Origin: Deltaproteobacteria bacterium
Lineage (GTDB): Bacteria; Desulfobacterota; Binatia; UTPRO1
Assembly: GCA_016200545.1 (NCBI GenBank)
Contig: JACQEO010000028.1
Span: 1-64,000, forward strand
Reading direction: 5' to 3'
Length of the DNA stretch: 64,000 bases
Under the pieces are notes generated by a model, which worked only from the letters and a program-made list of their open reading frames with translations, was not told where the DNA came from and did no database searches. The position numbers and the translations under genes were made by a program. Below, one piece after another: positions 45,724 through 55,134 of this stretch (positions within the stretch are counted from its first letter, which is position 1; each line of letters starts with the position of its first letter).

Positions 45724-45847
45724 GTCGGCTGCCGATCGTACCCCATCTGCGTCGTTGCTCGGTCGCTCACTTGTGCGGCGTAGCTATCGCTACGCCTCCG
45801 CGTTCGCTTCCTCGCGCCTCGCATCTGGGGCACGCTCGGCAGCCGAC
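45724..45847. repeat. 124-bp palindromic repeat C, abutting rnpB
   Basis: Arms GTCGGCTGCCGATCGTACCC (from 45724) and the reverse complement of 45820-45847 match at 25 of 28 positions. The centre holds GCGGCGTAGC-TATC-GCTACGCCTC, itself a hairpin. Read on the minus strand, the interior (CAGATGCGAGGCGCGA, GCGGAGGCGTAGC, GCTACGCCGCACAAG, GCAGATGGGG) matches repeat D. It begins 2 bp upstream of the rnpB 5' end, where the promoter should be. Confidence 0.8.
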
Positions 45848-46052
45848 AGTCTACCGTGACCGCTCGTATCACGGTCCGTCCGTCGTAGCACACTCTCCGG
45901 CCCTTTGGGCCGGTTGCACGTCGCACGGGCGGCCGCTCCGTCTAAACTGCGTCGGAGAAGCAAAGGTGGCGCGGCGCGGGACGCGCCGCGCATTCACTGT
46001 AGTGCGCGCGCGAAGCGCCGCGCACCCCCACGACAGTCAGCAAGACGGCCCA

Positions 46053-46176
46053 GCCGGCGGTCGAGCGGGGTCCAGATGCAAGGCGCGACTGAGTGAGCGC
46101 GGAGGCGTAGCGCTAGCTACGCCGCACAAGCGAACGAGGGAGCAACGCAGCAGATGGGCCCCGCTCGACCGCCGGC
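46053..46176. repeat. 124-bp palindromic repeat D, inverted relative to C
   Basis: Arms GCCGGCGGTCGAGCGGGGTC (46053-46079 in full) and 46150-46176 match at 24 of 27 positions when complemented. Interior CCAGATGCAAGGCGCGA, GGAGGCGTAGCGCTAGCTAC, GCCGCACAAG and GCAGATGGG is the same as in C, while the outer arms differ. Exactly the same length as C. It begins 1 bp after the zinc-ribbon gene stop codon. The 205 bp between C and D hold two more short hairpins but no gene. Confidence 0.8.
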
Positions 46177-46177
46177 A

Positions 46178-46900
46178 TCACGCGGTGGCGCTTGTCTCGT
46201 TTCGGGCGAACAGGATTCGGTGACAGTTGGGACAGACGATGACGCGCTGGTTGCGTTGGATTTCGTTGGAGAGTTGGGGGGCGACGCGTATGTGGCAGCC
46301 TTGGCAGGTGCCGCCGCGCACCTCGACGACGGCGAGGCCGCGGCGACGGATGAAAATCGCCTCGTATTGGCGGCGCAGGCCGGCGTCGATGTCGGCGGCG
46401 AGCTCGTCGCGGCGCCGGCGCGCCTCGTCGAGGCCGGCGGAGAGCGTCGCGATCTCGGAGTCGACCTTCACCTGCTGCTCGGCACGGCGCGCTTCGATCG
46501 CGTCGTAGTCGCGCTGCAGCTCGCTCTCGCGGGCGTTGACGACGTCGAGGGCCTCGAAGACGACCATCAGATCCTCCTCGATCTTCTGGTTGCCTTCCTT
46601 GCCGACCTCGATCTCGCGGCGAACGGCCGAGGCTTCCTTCTCGTTGCGAATGCGGTTCAACCGCATCCGCCGGTCTTTCATCTTGCTCTCTTCGTCGTTC
46701 AGCGTGCCTTCGAGGTCGCGCCGGCGGGCCTCGAACTCGGCGCGCTCGGCGCGGCACGTCTCGAGCAACGTCCGCTGTCCGGCGAACTCCCTCTCGATCT
46801 CGGCGAGCCCTTGACGAAGGGCCTCGATCGCCTCTGTGCGCTCACGGAGCTGCTGGTCGACGACTTGCAGGTTAACCAGCAGCTCGACTTGATTCCCCAA
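46178..46900 (-). CDS. coiled-coil protein with C4 zinc ribbon
   Basis: About 240 residues. A long coiled coil (about 5-175, for example LRQGLAEIEREFAGQRTLLE) is followed by a zinc ribbon: CQGCHIRVAPQLSNEIQRNQ then CPNCHRILF, a C4 arrangement. It matches the conserved family of C4-type zinc-ribbon proteins often found beside rnpB. Start set at TTG (LGNQVELLVNL) with GAGGAG five bases upstream, because the next in-frame ATG lies inside the tRNA gene. Exact function is unsettled; nucleic-acid binding is likely. Confidence 0.82.
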   Translation of the reverse strand: MGNQVELLVNLQVVDQQLRERTEAIEALRQGLAEIEREFAGQRTLLETCRAERAEFEARRRDLEGTLNDEESKMKDRRMRLNRIRNEKEASAVRREIEVGKEGNQKIEEDLMVVFEALDVVNARESELQRDYDAIEARRAEQQVKVDSEIATLSAGLDEARRRRDELAADIDAGLRRQYEAIFIRRRGLAVVEVRGGTCQGCHIRVAPQLSNEIQRNQRVIVCPNCHRILFARNETSATA

Positions 46901-46924
46901 GCGGTCTCCTCGGTCCCTCTGAAG

Positions 46925-46998
46925 TGGGCCCACCAGGACTCGAACCTGGGACCAACCGGTTATGAGCCGGTCGCTCTAACCAGCTGAGCTATGGGCCC
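46925..46998 (-). tRNA. tRNA with CAU anticodon, probably tRNA-Ile2 (or elongator Met)
   Basis: 74 nt, cloverleaf complete: acceptor GGGCCCA with TGGGCCC, D arm GCTCAGCTGGTTAGAGC, anticodon stem CCGGCTCATAACCGG with anticodon CAT, T arm CCAGGTTCGAGTCCTGG, discriminator A. CCA is not encoded. A CAU anticodon leaves three possibilities; the strong G:C acceptor and absence of initiator features favour the lysidine-modified isoleucine tRNA, but elongator methionine cannot be excluded. Confidence 0.88.
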
Positions 46999-47107
46999 GC
47001 CGGTGATCACAGCGGTGTGGTCCACACGGCACGCAACTTCCTGCTGCATACTAAACGCAGCCGCGCGCGTCAAAACATGCGGGATACGGTCGGCGCGATG
47101 GCGCCGC

Positions 47108-48859
47108 TCAGTCGCCGTAGAAGTCGCGGAGATGATGGCGTCGCATTGGATGGCGTAGCTTGCGGAGGGCTTTCGACTCGATCTGGCGAACGCGCTCGCG
47201 TGTGACGGCGAACGCCTGCCCGACCTCCTCGAGCGTGTGATCCACGCCCTCGCCGATGCCGAAGCGCATGCGGAGGATGCGCTCCTCGCGCGGCGACAGC
47301 GACGACAGCGCGCGCGCCGCCTGATTGCGCAGGTGGATGTTCGCGACCGCGTCGGCGGGCGAGACGGCATGGGGATCGGCGACGAGATCGCCGAGACGGC
47401 TGTCGCCGTCGGCGCCGAGCGGGGTCTCGAGCGAGATCGGATCCTGCACGATGCGGATGATGCGCTGCACCTTCTCGATCGGGAGGCCGAGCCGCGCCGC
47501 GAGATCCTCTTCGCTCGGCTCGCGACCGCTCTCCTGCACCATGATGCGCATCGTGCGCGTCAGCTTGTTGAGCGCCTCGATCATATGGACGGGAACGCGG
47601 ATCGTCCGCGCCTGATCGGCGATCGCACGGGTCACCGCTTGGCGGATCCACCACGTCGCGTAGGTGGAGAAGCGGTACCCGAGCCGGTAGTCGAACTTCT
47701 CCACGGCGCGCATGAGGCCGATGTTCCCCTCCTGAATGAGGTCCAGGAAGGGCAAGCCGCGTTGCGCGTAGCGCTTGGCGACGCTCACGACGAGCCGGAG
47801 GTTCGCCTCCACGAGCCGCGTCTTCGCCTCCTCGGCGCGCCGCTCGCCCTCGCGGATGACGCCGACCACACGCGCGAGCTCGCGCGCCGACACGCCGGCG
47901 CTGCGCTCCACCACGCGCAGCTCGCGCAGCGCTTGTTTGATCTCCACGGCGAGCGTCGCAACGTCCGTCGCCGCGACCCGATGGCGCGCGAAGAACCGCT
48001 GCGCGTCGCGCAGCCGAGGAGAGGGGCGACCGCCGCGGCGCTCGAGCTCGATCGCGTGCGCGAAGCGCGCCAAGTCGATCGCCGGGCATTGGTAACGGTC
48101 TTCATAGCGTCGCAACAGCGCATGGCAGCGCTCAGCCGCCGCCGCAGCGGAGCGAATCGAGCCGACGATCGCCGCGAAGTGCCGGCGCCCGAGACCGAGC
48201 GCCGCCACCGCCTCGACGCAGCGCTCGCGCGGCGCGCGCGCCGTCTGCGTCGCCGCGCGTCCGCCGCTCGACGCGAGCCGCACCCGCGCGACGTCGACGA
48301 GAAATCGCCGCGTGCGCTCGAGGACCGCGACCGCGTCCTCGTGTTCGTCCTCGGTCTCTCCGAGGACGGCATCGATCGTGATCTCACCGCGCTCGAGCCG
48401 GTCCGCGAGGTCGCAGACGTAGGCGACCGCCAACGGCGACGCGAACGCCGCGTTCCGCACCTGCGCCGTACCCTCCTCGACCCGTTGCGCGAGCTCGACC
48501 TCGCCCTCGCGGCCGAGCAGCGGGATGCGCCCGATGTCGTGCAGATAGCGTCGCACCGGATCGGCGCTCGCCGGGAGGACGTCGTCGAGCGTCTCGACAT
48601 CCTTCCCCACCTCGTCATCCACCGCATCGAGCGCCTCGGCGTGATCGACCACCGCTTCGACCAGCGGCTCGACGTCGGCTTCCTCTTCCTCGACGACCGT
48701 GATCTCGAGCTCGCCGAACAGCGCCAGCACGTGATCGATGCGCTCGCGCGACAGGAAGTCGGCCGACAGGTGGCGGCTCACGTCCTCGAGCGTGACGAAG
48801 CCCTTCGCCTTGCCGACGGCGATGAGCTGCTGCATCTCCTTGTGCTCACGGAGCTCCAT
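47108..48859 (-). CDS. rpoD: RNA polymerase sigma factor RpoD (sigma70)
   Basis: About 583 residues. Region 1.1 at the N-terminus ([20 protein letters not shown]), region 1.2 [20 protein letters not shown], region 2 [20 protein letters not shown] and [20 protein letters not shown] (core binding and -10 recognition), region 3, and region 4 [20 protein letters not shown] with the helix-turn-helix [20 protein letters not shown]. Between 1.2 and 2 is a long non-conserved region as in proteobacterial housekeeping factors. Start [11 protein letters not shown] lies 7 bp after the dnaG stop. Confidence 0.95.
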   Translation of the reverse strand: MELREHKEMQQLIAVGKAKGFVTLEDVSRHLSADFLSRERIDHVLALFGELEITVVEEEEADVEPLVEAVVDHAEALDAVDDEVGKDVETLDDVLPASADPVRRYLHDIGRIPLLGREGEVELAQRVEEGTAQVRNAAFASPLAVAYVCDLADRLERGEITIDAVLGETEDEHEDAVAVLERTRRFLVDVARVRLASSGGRAATQTARAPRERCVEAVAALGLGRRHFAAIVGSIRSAAAAAERCHALLRRYEDRYQCPAIDLARFAHAIELERRGGRPSPRLRDAQRFFARHRVAATDVATLAVEIKQALRELRVVERSAGVSARELARVVGVIREGERRAEEAKTRLVEANLRLVVSVAKRYAQRGLPFLDLIQEGNIGLMRAVEKFDYRLGYRFSTYATWWIRQAVTRAIADQARTIRVPVHMIEALNKLTRTMRIMVQESGREPSEEDLAARLGLPIEKVQRIIRIVQDPISLETPLGADGDSRLGDLVADPHAVSPADAVANIHLRNQAARALSSLSPREERILRMRFGIGEGVDHTLEEVGQAFAVTRERVRQIESKALRKLRHPMRRHHLRDFYGD

Positions 48860-48866
48860 CGCCGTC

Positions 48867-50639
48867 CTAGCGCGCCGCGCTCCGTTTGACCTGCTCGAGC
48901 TCGCGCTGCGCTTCTTCGACAGCGGCGACGTCGCCGTCCATCTCGGCGACACGAATGCGGCGCAGCAGCGCCTGGCGAACCGGAAGCGTCGCGTCGGCCC
49001 GCAGCTTGGCGAGACAGTCGTCGACGAGCTTCGTCAGCGTCACGTCGCGGCCGTCGCCGTCGGTCGTGGTGTCCTCGAGCAACCGCCCGGCGATGCGCGC
49101 CGCGGTCGCGTCGTCGAGCCGCGACAGCAGCGTCGCGGGATCGACGGGATCGCCGCGCCGCGCGGTTGCGACGATCTCGTCGGCGAGTGAGCGGAAGAGC
49201 GGATCCGTGAAGAGCGCAACGCCGTCGCCGGCGTCGACGCGCGCGATCGCGGCCGGGTTCGCCAGCATCAGCTCGACGAGGAGCGCCTCGGGACCCGGGG
49301 CTTTGGTGGTCGCCGGTGTCGCCGGCCTCCCCGCCGCCCGCACGGGCTGACGGCGCAGCATCTCCTCGCCGAGGCCGAGATGCTCGGCGGCGCGGCGGAC
49401 GGTGATGTCGTACTCGAAGGGATCGCCGATCTTGCCGAGCCAGCCCGCCACGCGCTGCGCGACCTGCGCGCGCTCGGCGGGCGTGCTCGTCGGCACGACG
49501 GCGCGATCGAGGTAGAATTCGAGGAGCGGCGTCGCGCGCGCGAGGAGCGCGAGCGCGGCGTCCTGCCCCTCGCGTCGCACGAACGTGTCGGGGTCGTCGC
49601 CGGCGGGGAGGAATGCGGCGTGACCCCAGAGTCCCGCCTCGAGAAAGGTCGGCAGGCTTTTCTCCGCGGCCGCTTGCCCGGCGGCGTCGCCGTCGAAGAA
49701 GGCGATGACGTTGCGGGTGAAGCGTTTCAGGACCTGGAGCTGCGCGAGCGTGAGCGCCGTGCCGAGCGACGCGACCACGTGCCCGATCCCCGCCTGCGCG
49801 AGTGCCAGCACGTCGAAGTATCCCTCGACGACGAGCGCGCGGTCGGCGCGGCGAATGGCGTCGCGCGCGAGCGCGAGACCGTAGAGGTGCGCGCCCTTGC
49901 GGTAGAGCGGCGTTTCGGGCGAGTTGATGTACTTCGGCAGGTCGCCGCCGGCGCTCGGCGTCCCGGGCACGCTGCGACTGCCGAAGCCGACGACGCGTCC
50001 CGACGAGTCGGTGATCGGAAACATCAGGCGGGCGCGAAAACGGTCGTAGTGGCCGCCCTTGTCACGTCGCTCGGCGACGAGCCCGAGTTGCACCGCCGAC
50101 TCGAGGAAGCGACCGCCGGCGCGCAGCTTGCGCACCAGGACGTCCGACCCCGCGGGCGCGTAGCCGAGGAGAAACCGCTCGCTGACCTCGCGGCCGATCC
50201 CGCGCTCCTCGAGATAGGCGCGTGCCGGCGCCGCCGCGGTGGAGTCCCAGAGCACGCGCTGGAAGAAGCGCGCTGCCTGCTCGTTCAGGCGAAAGAGTCC
50301 TTCACGCTGGCGCAGGGCCGGATCGTCTTCGTCACGCTCGGGCAGCGTGACGCCGTAGCGGCGGGCGAGCCGCTCGACGATCTCAGGAAACGGCAGCGCC
50401 TCGAGACGCGTCAAAAAGGAGAACACGTTGCCGCCGGCGCCGCACCCGAAGCAATGGAAGATGCCGCGATCCTCGTTGACGGTGAACGACGGCGTCTTCT
50501 CGGCGTGAAACGGACAGAGCCCGACGTGATTGCGTCCGACGCGCCGGAGACCGACGTGCGCACCGACGACCTCGACGATGTTGGCGCGTTCGCGCACCTG
50601 GAGGAGGACGTCCTCGGGAATTCGCCCGCGCACGCTCAC
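48867..50639 (-). CDS. dnaG: DNA primase
   Basis: About 590 residues. CHC2 zinc ribbon [20 protein letters not shown] then HCFGCG near 43-68. RNA polymerase/Toprim core: [19 protein letters not shown] (acidic Toprim glutamate) and [16 protein letters not shown]. The C-terminal helicase-binding part (about 440-590) is weakly conserved. The GTG start overlaps the cvpA stop as GTGA; GAGGAG lies just upstream. Makes RNA primers for replication. Member of the rpsU-cvpA-dnaG-rpoD operon. Confidence 0.95.
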   Translation of the reverse strand: MSVRGRIPEDVLLQVRERANIVEVVGAHVGLRRVGRNHVGLCPFHAEKTPSFTVNEDRGIFHCFGCGAGGNVFSFLTRLEALPFPEIVERLARRYGVTLPERDEDDPALRQREGLFRLNEQAARFFQRVLWDSTAAAPARAYLEERGIGREVSERFLLGYAPAGSDVLVRKLRAGGRFLESAVQLGLVAERRDKGGHYDRFRARLMFPITDSSGRVVGFGSRSVPGTPSAGGDLPKYINSPETPLYRKGAHLYGLALARDAIRRADRALVVEGYFDVLALAQAGIGHVVASLGTALTLAQLQVLKRFTRNVIAFFDGDAAGQAAAEKSLPTFLEAGLWGHAAFLPAGDDPDTFVRREGQDAALALLARATPLLEFYLDRAVVPTSTPAERAQVAQRVAGWLGKIGDPFEYDITVRRAAEHLGLGEEMLRRQPVRAAGRPATPATTKAPGPEALLVELMLANPAAIARVDAGDGVALFTDPLFRSLADEIVATARRGDPVDPATLLSRLDDATAARIAGRLLEDTTTDGDGRDVTLTKLVDDCLAKLRADATLPVRQALLRRIRVAEMDGDVAAVEEAQRELEQVKRSAAR

Positions 50640-51184
50640 CACTCCTCGACCGATCCGGGGGCGCCGCGCCGTCGCACCGGGGCACCGCCCTCTTCCTCGA
50701 GGCGGAGCACGCGCTCGCGCGGAAGATGATCATCACGCAGCTCGCCGGCGAGACCGAGCAGGCGTCCGGCGATGCGCGACTGCTCGAGCTCGCTCACGAA
50801 CGCCGGCATCGGCGTGTAAGCGCGGATGAGGAGGAGCGCGATCATCGTCATCGCCGCGCCCTTGGCGACGCCGAACAGCGCGCCCGCGACGCGGTTCACC
50901 GGCGAGAGGAAGAGTATCCCGAGGAGCCGGTGCAGCAGCGCGCCGACGACGTTGGCGAGGAAGTCGATGGCGAAAAAGACCGCCGCAAAAGCGACGATCG
51001 GGCGGATGCGCTCGGGTATGGCATCCGGGAGGTACGGCACCGCGGCCGCATAGCTCGCCGCGGCGACGGCGAGACCGCCGATCAGGCCGACGAACCCGAA
51101 AAACTCACGGGAAAACCCGCGCCAGAAGCCACGCGCGGCGAAGACGGTGAGGACGATCGCGAGGACCACGTCGATCCGATTCAC
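50636..51184 (-). CDS. cvpA: CvpA family membrane protein
   Basis: 182 residues with four membrane spans: VVLAIVLTVFAARGFWRGFS, FVGLIGGLAVAAASYAAAV, IVAFAAVFFAIDFLANVVGA, and GALFGVAKGAAMTMIALLLI. The RGFWRGFSREFF and SPVNRVAGALFGVAKG segments are CvpA signatures. The C-terminal tail is charged and poorly conserved. Family members affect purine/colicin V phenotypes and division in other bacteria; the molecular role is unclear. It sits between rpsU and dnaG. Confidence 0.85.
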   Translation of the reverse strand: MNRIDVVLAIVLTVFAARGFWRGFSREFFGFVGLIGGLAVAAASYAAAVPYLPDAIPERIRPIVAFAAVFFAIDFLANVVGALLHRLLGILFLSPVNRVAGALFGVAKGAAMTMIALLLIRAYTPMPAFVSELEQSRIAGRLLGLAGELRDDHLPRERVLRLEEEGGAPVRRRGAPGSVEEW

Positions 51185-51272
51185 ACCCGCACGCCCCGTT
51201 CCAGTAGGTCATCCGCCTCCGCATCCACCCCACCCGCTCGTCCAACGTTCAGATTTCGACAGTGCCACTGCG

Positions 51273-51308
51273 ACGGGCCGGCGCGGCCGAACGCCGCCGC
51301 CGGCCCGT
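51273..51308 (-). terminator. hairpin after rpsU (possible attenuator)
   Basis: ACGGGCCGGCG (51273-51283) and CGCCGGCCCGT (51298-51308) form an 11-bp perfect stem with a 14-nt loop, 6 bp after the rpsU stop on the minus strand. No T-run follows. The position matches the known attenuator between rpsU and dnaG in E. coli, so partial termination is plausible. Confidence 0.4.
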
Positions 51309-51313
51309 GATAC

Positions 51314-51514
51314 TCACGCGTGCTGTGTTCGACTGGCGCGCCGGAGCGCGCGCTTCTTCGCGGCGAGCGCCTTCTTCTTTCGCTTCACGCTCGGCTTCTC
51401 GTAGTGCTCTCGCTTGCGTAGCTCGGCGAGGATGCCCGCCTTCTCACATTGCTTCTTGAAACGCCGGATGGCGCTTTCTATAGGCTCGTTGTCCTTGACC
51501 CTGACTCCGGCCAT
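51314..51514 (-). CDS. rpsU: 30S ribosomal protein bS21
   Basis: 66 residues, small and basic: [20 protein letters not shown] followed by [20 protein letters not shown] and a Lys/Arg tail. Family length and sequence are normal. The ATG of MAGVRV is chosen; an in-frame GTG four codons upstream sits against GGAGGGGG and cannot be fully excluded. First gene of the macromolecular-synthesis operon. Confidence 0.96.
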   Translation of the reverse strand: MAGVRVKDNEPIESAIRRFKKQCEKAGILAELRKREHYEKPSVKRKKKALAAKKRALRRASRTQHA

Positions 51515-51589
51515 GCAATAGTTCACCCCCCTCCGCTGATGCTTGGAGTGGTTTGCGGAACGCGGCGGTCACTCTTAGATAAAATCGCC

Positions 51590-54340
51590 ATGGAGTCAAG
51601 AAAATCCGAACGCACGCGGCCCGTCGTCGTCGCGCGACACTCCGGTGGGCCGGGCGCCGCCGGCACCGAGAGCTTTACACTCGCGAACGGCATGCAGGTG
51701 ATCGTGCGCGAGGATCACTTCGCGCCGGTCGTCGCGCTGCAAGCGTGGGTGAAAATCGGCGCTGCCGACGAGCACGAGGCCGAGGCGGGCGTCGCGCACG
51801 TCCACGAGCACATGCTCTTCAAGGGCACCGCGCGACGCGGCGTCGGTCAGATCGCGGCCGAGGTGGAGTCGTCGGGCGGGCTCATCAACGCGTTCACCAC
51901 CGCCGATCACACGGTCTACCACCTGGTGCTCGCCGGGCGGTATTTTGCGACCGGCCTCGACATCCTCGCCGACGCGCTCCGCAACTCCACCTTCGACGCC
52001 GACGAGCTCGCGCGCGAGCTGAACGTCGTCCTCGAGGAGTGGAAGCGGTCGGAGGACATGCCGGTGTCGCGCGCCTACACCGACCTCTTCCGGTTGACCT
52101 TCAAGAACCACCCCTACGGCCGTCCGGTGATCGGCTGGCGCCACACCATCGCGGCGCTCGACCGCGGCCGTGTCCTCGACTTCTTCCAGCGCTGGTACCG
52201 CCCGAACAACGTCGTGCTGGTGGTCGTCGGCGACGTCAGCCTCGACGCCGTCCGCAGACACGTCAATACCGCCTTCGACGGCTGGCAGGCGGCGCCGCTT
52301 CCGGCGCGCGCGCGACCCGTCGAGCCGCCGCAGCTCGAGATGCGCACCACCGCCATCGACATGGCGGTGCAGGAGCACCATCTCCTTCTCGGCTTCCGCG
52401 TCCCGTCGGCGCACGACCCCGACGCGGTCGCGCTCGATCTCCTCGCCTACGTCCTCGCGGGCGGCGAGAGCACGCGCTTGGTGAGCACCCTGGAGGCGCA
52501 AAAGGAGCTCGTCAACTCGGTCTCCGCGTTCGCCTACACGCCACAGGATCCGGGACTTTTCGTCCTCCTCGCCTCGCTCGAGCGGAAGAAGATCGCGGCC
52601 GCGACGCGCGAGCTCCTGAGCGCGCTCGTCCCGTTGCGCACCGACCTGGTGGGCCGCGCCGAGCTGACGCGCGCCCGCAGCAATCTCGAGAGCGAGTTCG
52701 TGTATCGCAAGGAAACGATGCAAGGACAGGCGCGCCTCCTCGGCTACTCGCAGTGCGTGTTCGGCGATCCCGACTACGAGACCCGCTACCTCGGTAAGCT
52801 CGCGGCGGTGACGCGCGAGGACATTCAGCGGGTGGCACACTCGTATCTGCAAGAGCAGAACCTGGTCGCGGTCGTCGTCGGACCCGACGCCGCACGCCTG
52901 GCGCCGACGCCGCACGCGCTCGCCGCCGCGTTGGCCGCGCCGGCACCGGCTGCGGCGGCGACGCGGGGGTCGCGCGCCGCCTCGGCGGCGCGTCCGCGCG
53001 CCAACCCGCGACCCGGAATCCACACGCGCACGCTCGAGAACGGCGTGCGCCTGGTCGTGAAGGAGCACCACGCGGCGCCGCTCGTCGCGCTGCGCGCCGC
53101 GGTGCTGGGCGGCCTCCTCCTCGAGCGCGCGGAGACCAACGGCATCAACAACTTCCTCGCCGGCCTGGTCACGCGCGGCAGCCGGCATCACTCGCGCGAG
53201 AGCCTCGCGCGCGCCGTCGAGTCGCTCGCCGGCAACCTCGACGGCTTCTCCGGACGCAACTCCTTCGGGCTGCGCGGTCAGTTCATCGCGCGCCACGCCG
53301 AGGAGGGCATGGAGCTCTTCCTCGAGGTGCTGCGGCATCCGACGTTTCCCGCCGAAGAGGTCGAGAAGCGCCGGCGCGAGCTCCTGGTCGCGATCGCCAA
53401 CCGCGACGACGAGCCGGCGCAGCGTGCGCTCGAGCTCTTCTACGCCGCGCATTTCCCGCAGCATCCCTACGGCCTGACGGTGCTCGGGACGCGTCCGACG
53501 ATCAGCGGCTTCACGCGCGCCGCACTCGTCACCTACTACCGCCGCCTGCTCGCGCCGAGCCGTCTCGTCGTCTCCGCCGTCGGCGATCTCGACGCCGGCT
53601 GGACGCTCGACCGTCTCGAGGCAGCGCTCGGCGATCTGCCGATGCCGCGCCCGCTTCCCCGTCCGCTCGCGGCGCCGCCGCCGTCGCGCATGCGGCGGGT
53701 CACCCGCCACCTCGAGCGCCAGCAGACGCACTTCGTGCTCGGGATGCGCGGTGGACGCGTCACCGACTCGGACCGCGCCGTCCTCAAAGTGCTCGAGGCG
53801 GTGCTGTCGCGCCAGGGCGGGCGGCTCTTCCTCGAGCTCCGCGACCGCCAGGGCCTCGCCTACTCGGTCTCCGCGTTCGCCTCCGAAGGCGTCGATCCCG
53901 GCGTCTTCGGCATCTACTTCGCGTGCGATCCGAGCGTCGTCGAGCGCGCCGTGGCCGGCGTGCTCACCGAGCTCACGCGCCTGCGCGACGAGTCGATCAG
54001 CGCCACCGAGCTCGAGCAGGCGCGCAAATACCTGCTGGGCAGCTACGAGATCTCGCTGCAGACGAACACCGCGCAAGGCGACGAGCTCGCCTTCAACGAG
54101 CTCTACGGTCTCGGCATCGACGGCGGCGATCGCTACCGCGAGGCGCTCGCGAAGGTCACACCCGCGGCGGTGCAGGCGGCGGCGCGCGGCTACTTCAATC
54201 TCAGCGCGTACACGCTCGCCGTCGTCGGCCCGCGCGGCCAGGCGGACATGCGCGAGCGCCCCAACGGGCGCGCCGAGAGCTCCAGCAAGCGCTCGGGCGC
54301 GAACGGACGCGCTCAGAGCTCCGCGAAGCGCTCCGGATAG
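51590..54340 (+). CDS. M16 family zinc peptidase (fused two-half form)
   Basis: 916 residues, both M16 halves in one chain. The N-terminal half has the inverted zinc motif HxxEH in VAHVHEHMLFKGTARRG near 66-82, with the downstream glutamate in ELARELNVVLEEWKRSED. The second half (about 485-890) keeps the fold (RAAVLGGLLLERAETNG, IYFACDPSVVE) but lacks HxxEH, as in other fused or paired M16 proteins. No signal peptide is visible. The extreme C-terminus is a duplicated Ser/Arg-rich tail that overlaps the 3' end of the opposing GDPD gene by 28 bp. Confidence 0.9.
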   Translation: MESRKSERTRPVVVARHSGGPGAAGTESFTLANGMQVIVREDHFAPVVALQAWVKIGAADEHEAEAGVAHVHEHMLFKGTARRGVGQIAAEVESSGGLINAFTTADHTVYHLVLAGRYFATGLDILADALRNSTFDADELARELNVVLEEWKRSEDMPVSRAYTDLFRLTFKNHPYGRPVIGWRHTIAALDRGRVLDFFQRWYRPNNVVLVVVGDVSLDAVRRHVNTAFDGWQAAPLPARARPVEPPQLEMRTTAIDMAVQEHHLLLGFRVPSAHDPDAVALDLLAYVLAGGESTRLVSTLEAQKELVNSVSAFAYTPQDPGLFVLLASLERKKIAAATRELLSALVPLRTDLVGRAELTRARSNLESEFVYRKETMQGQARLLGYSQCVFGDPDYETRYLGKLAAVTREDIQRVAHSYLQEQNLVAVVVGPDAARLAPTPHALAAALAAPAPAAAATRGSRAASAARPRANPRPGIHTRTLENGVRLVVKEHHAAPLVALRAAVLGGLLLERAETNGINNFLAGLVTRGSRHHSRESLARAVESLAGNLDGFSGRNSFGLRGQFIARHAEEGMELFLEVLRHPTFPAEEVEKRRRELLVAIANRDDEPAQRALELFYAAHFPQHPYGLTVLGTRPTISGFTRAALVTYYRRLLAPSRLVVSAVGDLDAGWTLDRLEAALGDLPMPRPLPRPLAAPPPSRMRRVTRHLERQQTHFVLGMRGGRVTDSDRAVLKVLEAVLSRQGGRLFLELRDRQGLAYSVSAFASEGVDPGVFGIYFACDPSVVERAVAGVLTELTRLRDESISATELEQARKYLLGSYEISLQTNTAQGDELAFNELYGLGIDGGDRYREALAKVTPAAVQAAARGYFNLSAYTLAVVGPRGQADMRERPNGRAESSSKRSGANGRAQSSAKRSG

Positions 54341-55071
54341 TCGCTGAAGAGCGCGTCGACGCCGGCCGCGACCAGCCGGCGCATCTCGGCGACATCGTTC
54401 ACCGTCCACACCCAGACGCCGAGGTCACGCGCGTGCGCGGCCGCGATCAGCTCGGGTGTCACCAGGCGGCGGCTCGGCACGATGCAACGGGCATGGAGCT
54501 CGTCGGCGAGCGCGAGCGCGCCGGTGGCGGGCCGCCGGTCCCAGAGAACGCCGATGGCGGCGTCGGTCGAGGCGGCGCGAACGTTCCGCACCGCCGCCTC
54601 GTGGAACGACGAGAAGAGCACCCACGAGAGCGCGTCGTGCGCGGCAACGAGCGCGACCAGCGGCGCCTCGATCGCGCCGACGTCGCGAGCGCTCTTGATC
54701 TCGACGTTCAGGACGACGCGGCCGTCGAGCTGCGCCAGCACGTCCGCGAGCCGGGGAATGCGCTCGCCGCGAAACGTCGGCCCGCGCCAAGCGCCGGCAT
54801 CGAGTGCCGCGAGCTCGTCCCAGCGCTTCACCGCAACCGGGCCGATCCCGCTCGTCGTCCGCTCGAGCGTCTCGTCGTGGATCACGACCGGCACGCCGTC
54901 GGCGGAGAGCTGGCAATCGAGCTCGATCGCGTCGACGCCGAGCGCGAGCGCGGCGGCGAACGCGGCGCAGGTGTTCTCGGGCACGCGGCCGGAGGCACCG
55001 CGATGGGCGATGCGCAGCAACTCGCCCGCTGCCGAGCGGGCGCGAATCGTCGCCGTAGCGGCGGACGTCAT
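54313..55071 (-). CDS. glycerophosphodiester phosphodiesterase
   Basis: 252 residues, TIM barrel. IAHRGASGRVPENTCAAFAA (first metal/catalytic His and Glu), VDAIELDCQLSADGVPVVIH (metal ligands and the second catalytic His), RIPRLADVLAQL and VEIKSARDVGAIE are GDPD signatures. Hydrolyses glycerophosphodiesters to glycerol-3-phosphate and an alcohol. No signal peptide, so cytoplasmic. It converges with and overlaps the M16 gene end. Confidence 0.92.
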   Translation of the reverse strand: MTSAATATIRARSAAGELLRIAHRGASGRVPENTCAAFAAALALGVDAIELDCQLSADGVPVVIHDETLERTTSGIGPVAVKRWDELAALDAGAWRGPTFRGERIPRLADVLAQLDGRVVLNVEIKSARDVGAIEAPLVALVAAHDALSWVLFSSFHEAAVRNVRAASTDAAIGVLWDRRPATGALALADELHARCIVPSRRLVTPELIAAAHARDLGVWVWTVNDVAEMRRLVAAGVDALFSDYPERFAEL

Positions 55072-55134
55072 GCCCTTTCGTAACGACGTCGGGCGCCGTT
55101 CACAAGCCGCGGGATCTGACGTAGAGCATCGCCG

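Noticed and set aside
46925..46998. Initiator tRNA-fMet for the CAU tRNA
   Set aside because: The acceptor stem is fully paired at position 1-72 and the anticodon stem lacks the three consecutive G:C pairs in initiator arrangement; Ile2 or elongator Met fits better.
51596..54409. 937-codon open frame antisense to the M16 peptidase
   Set aside because: High GC content removes stops on the opposite strand; its residues are Arg/Ala/Glu-rich and without domains, whereas the plus-strand frame has a full M16 signature.
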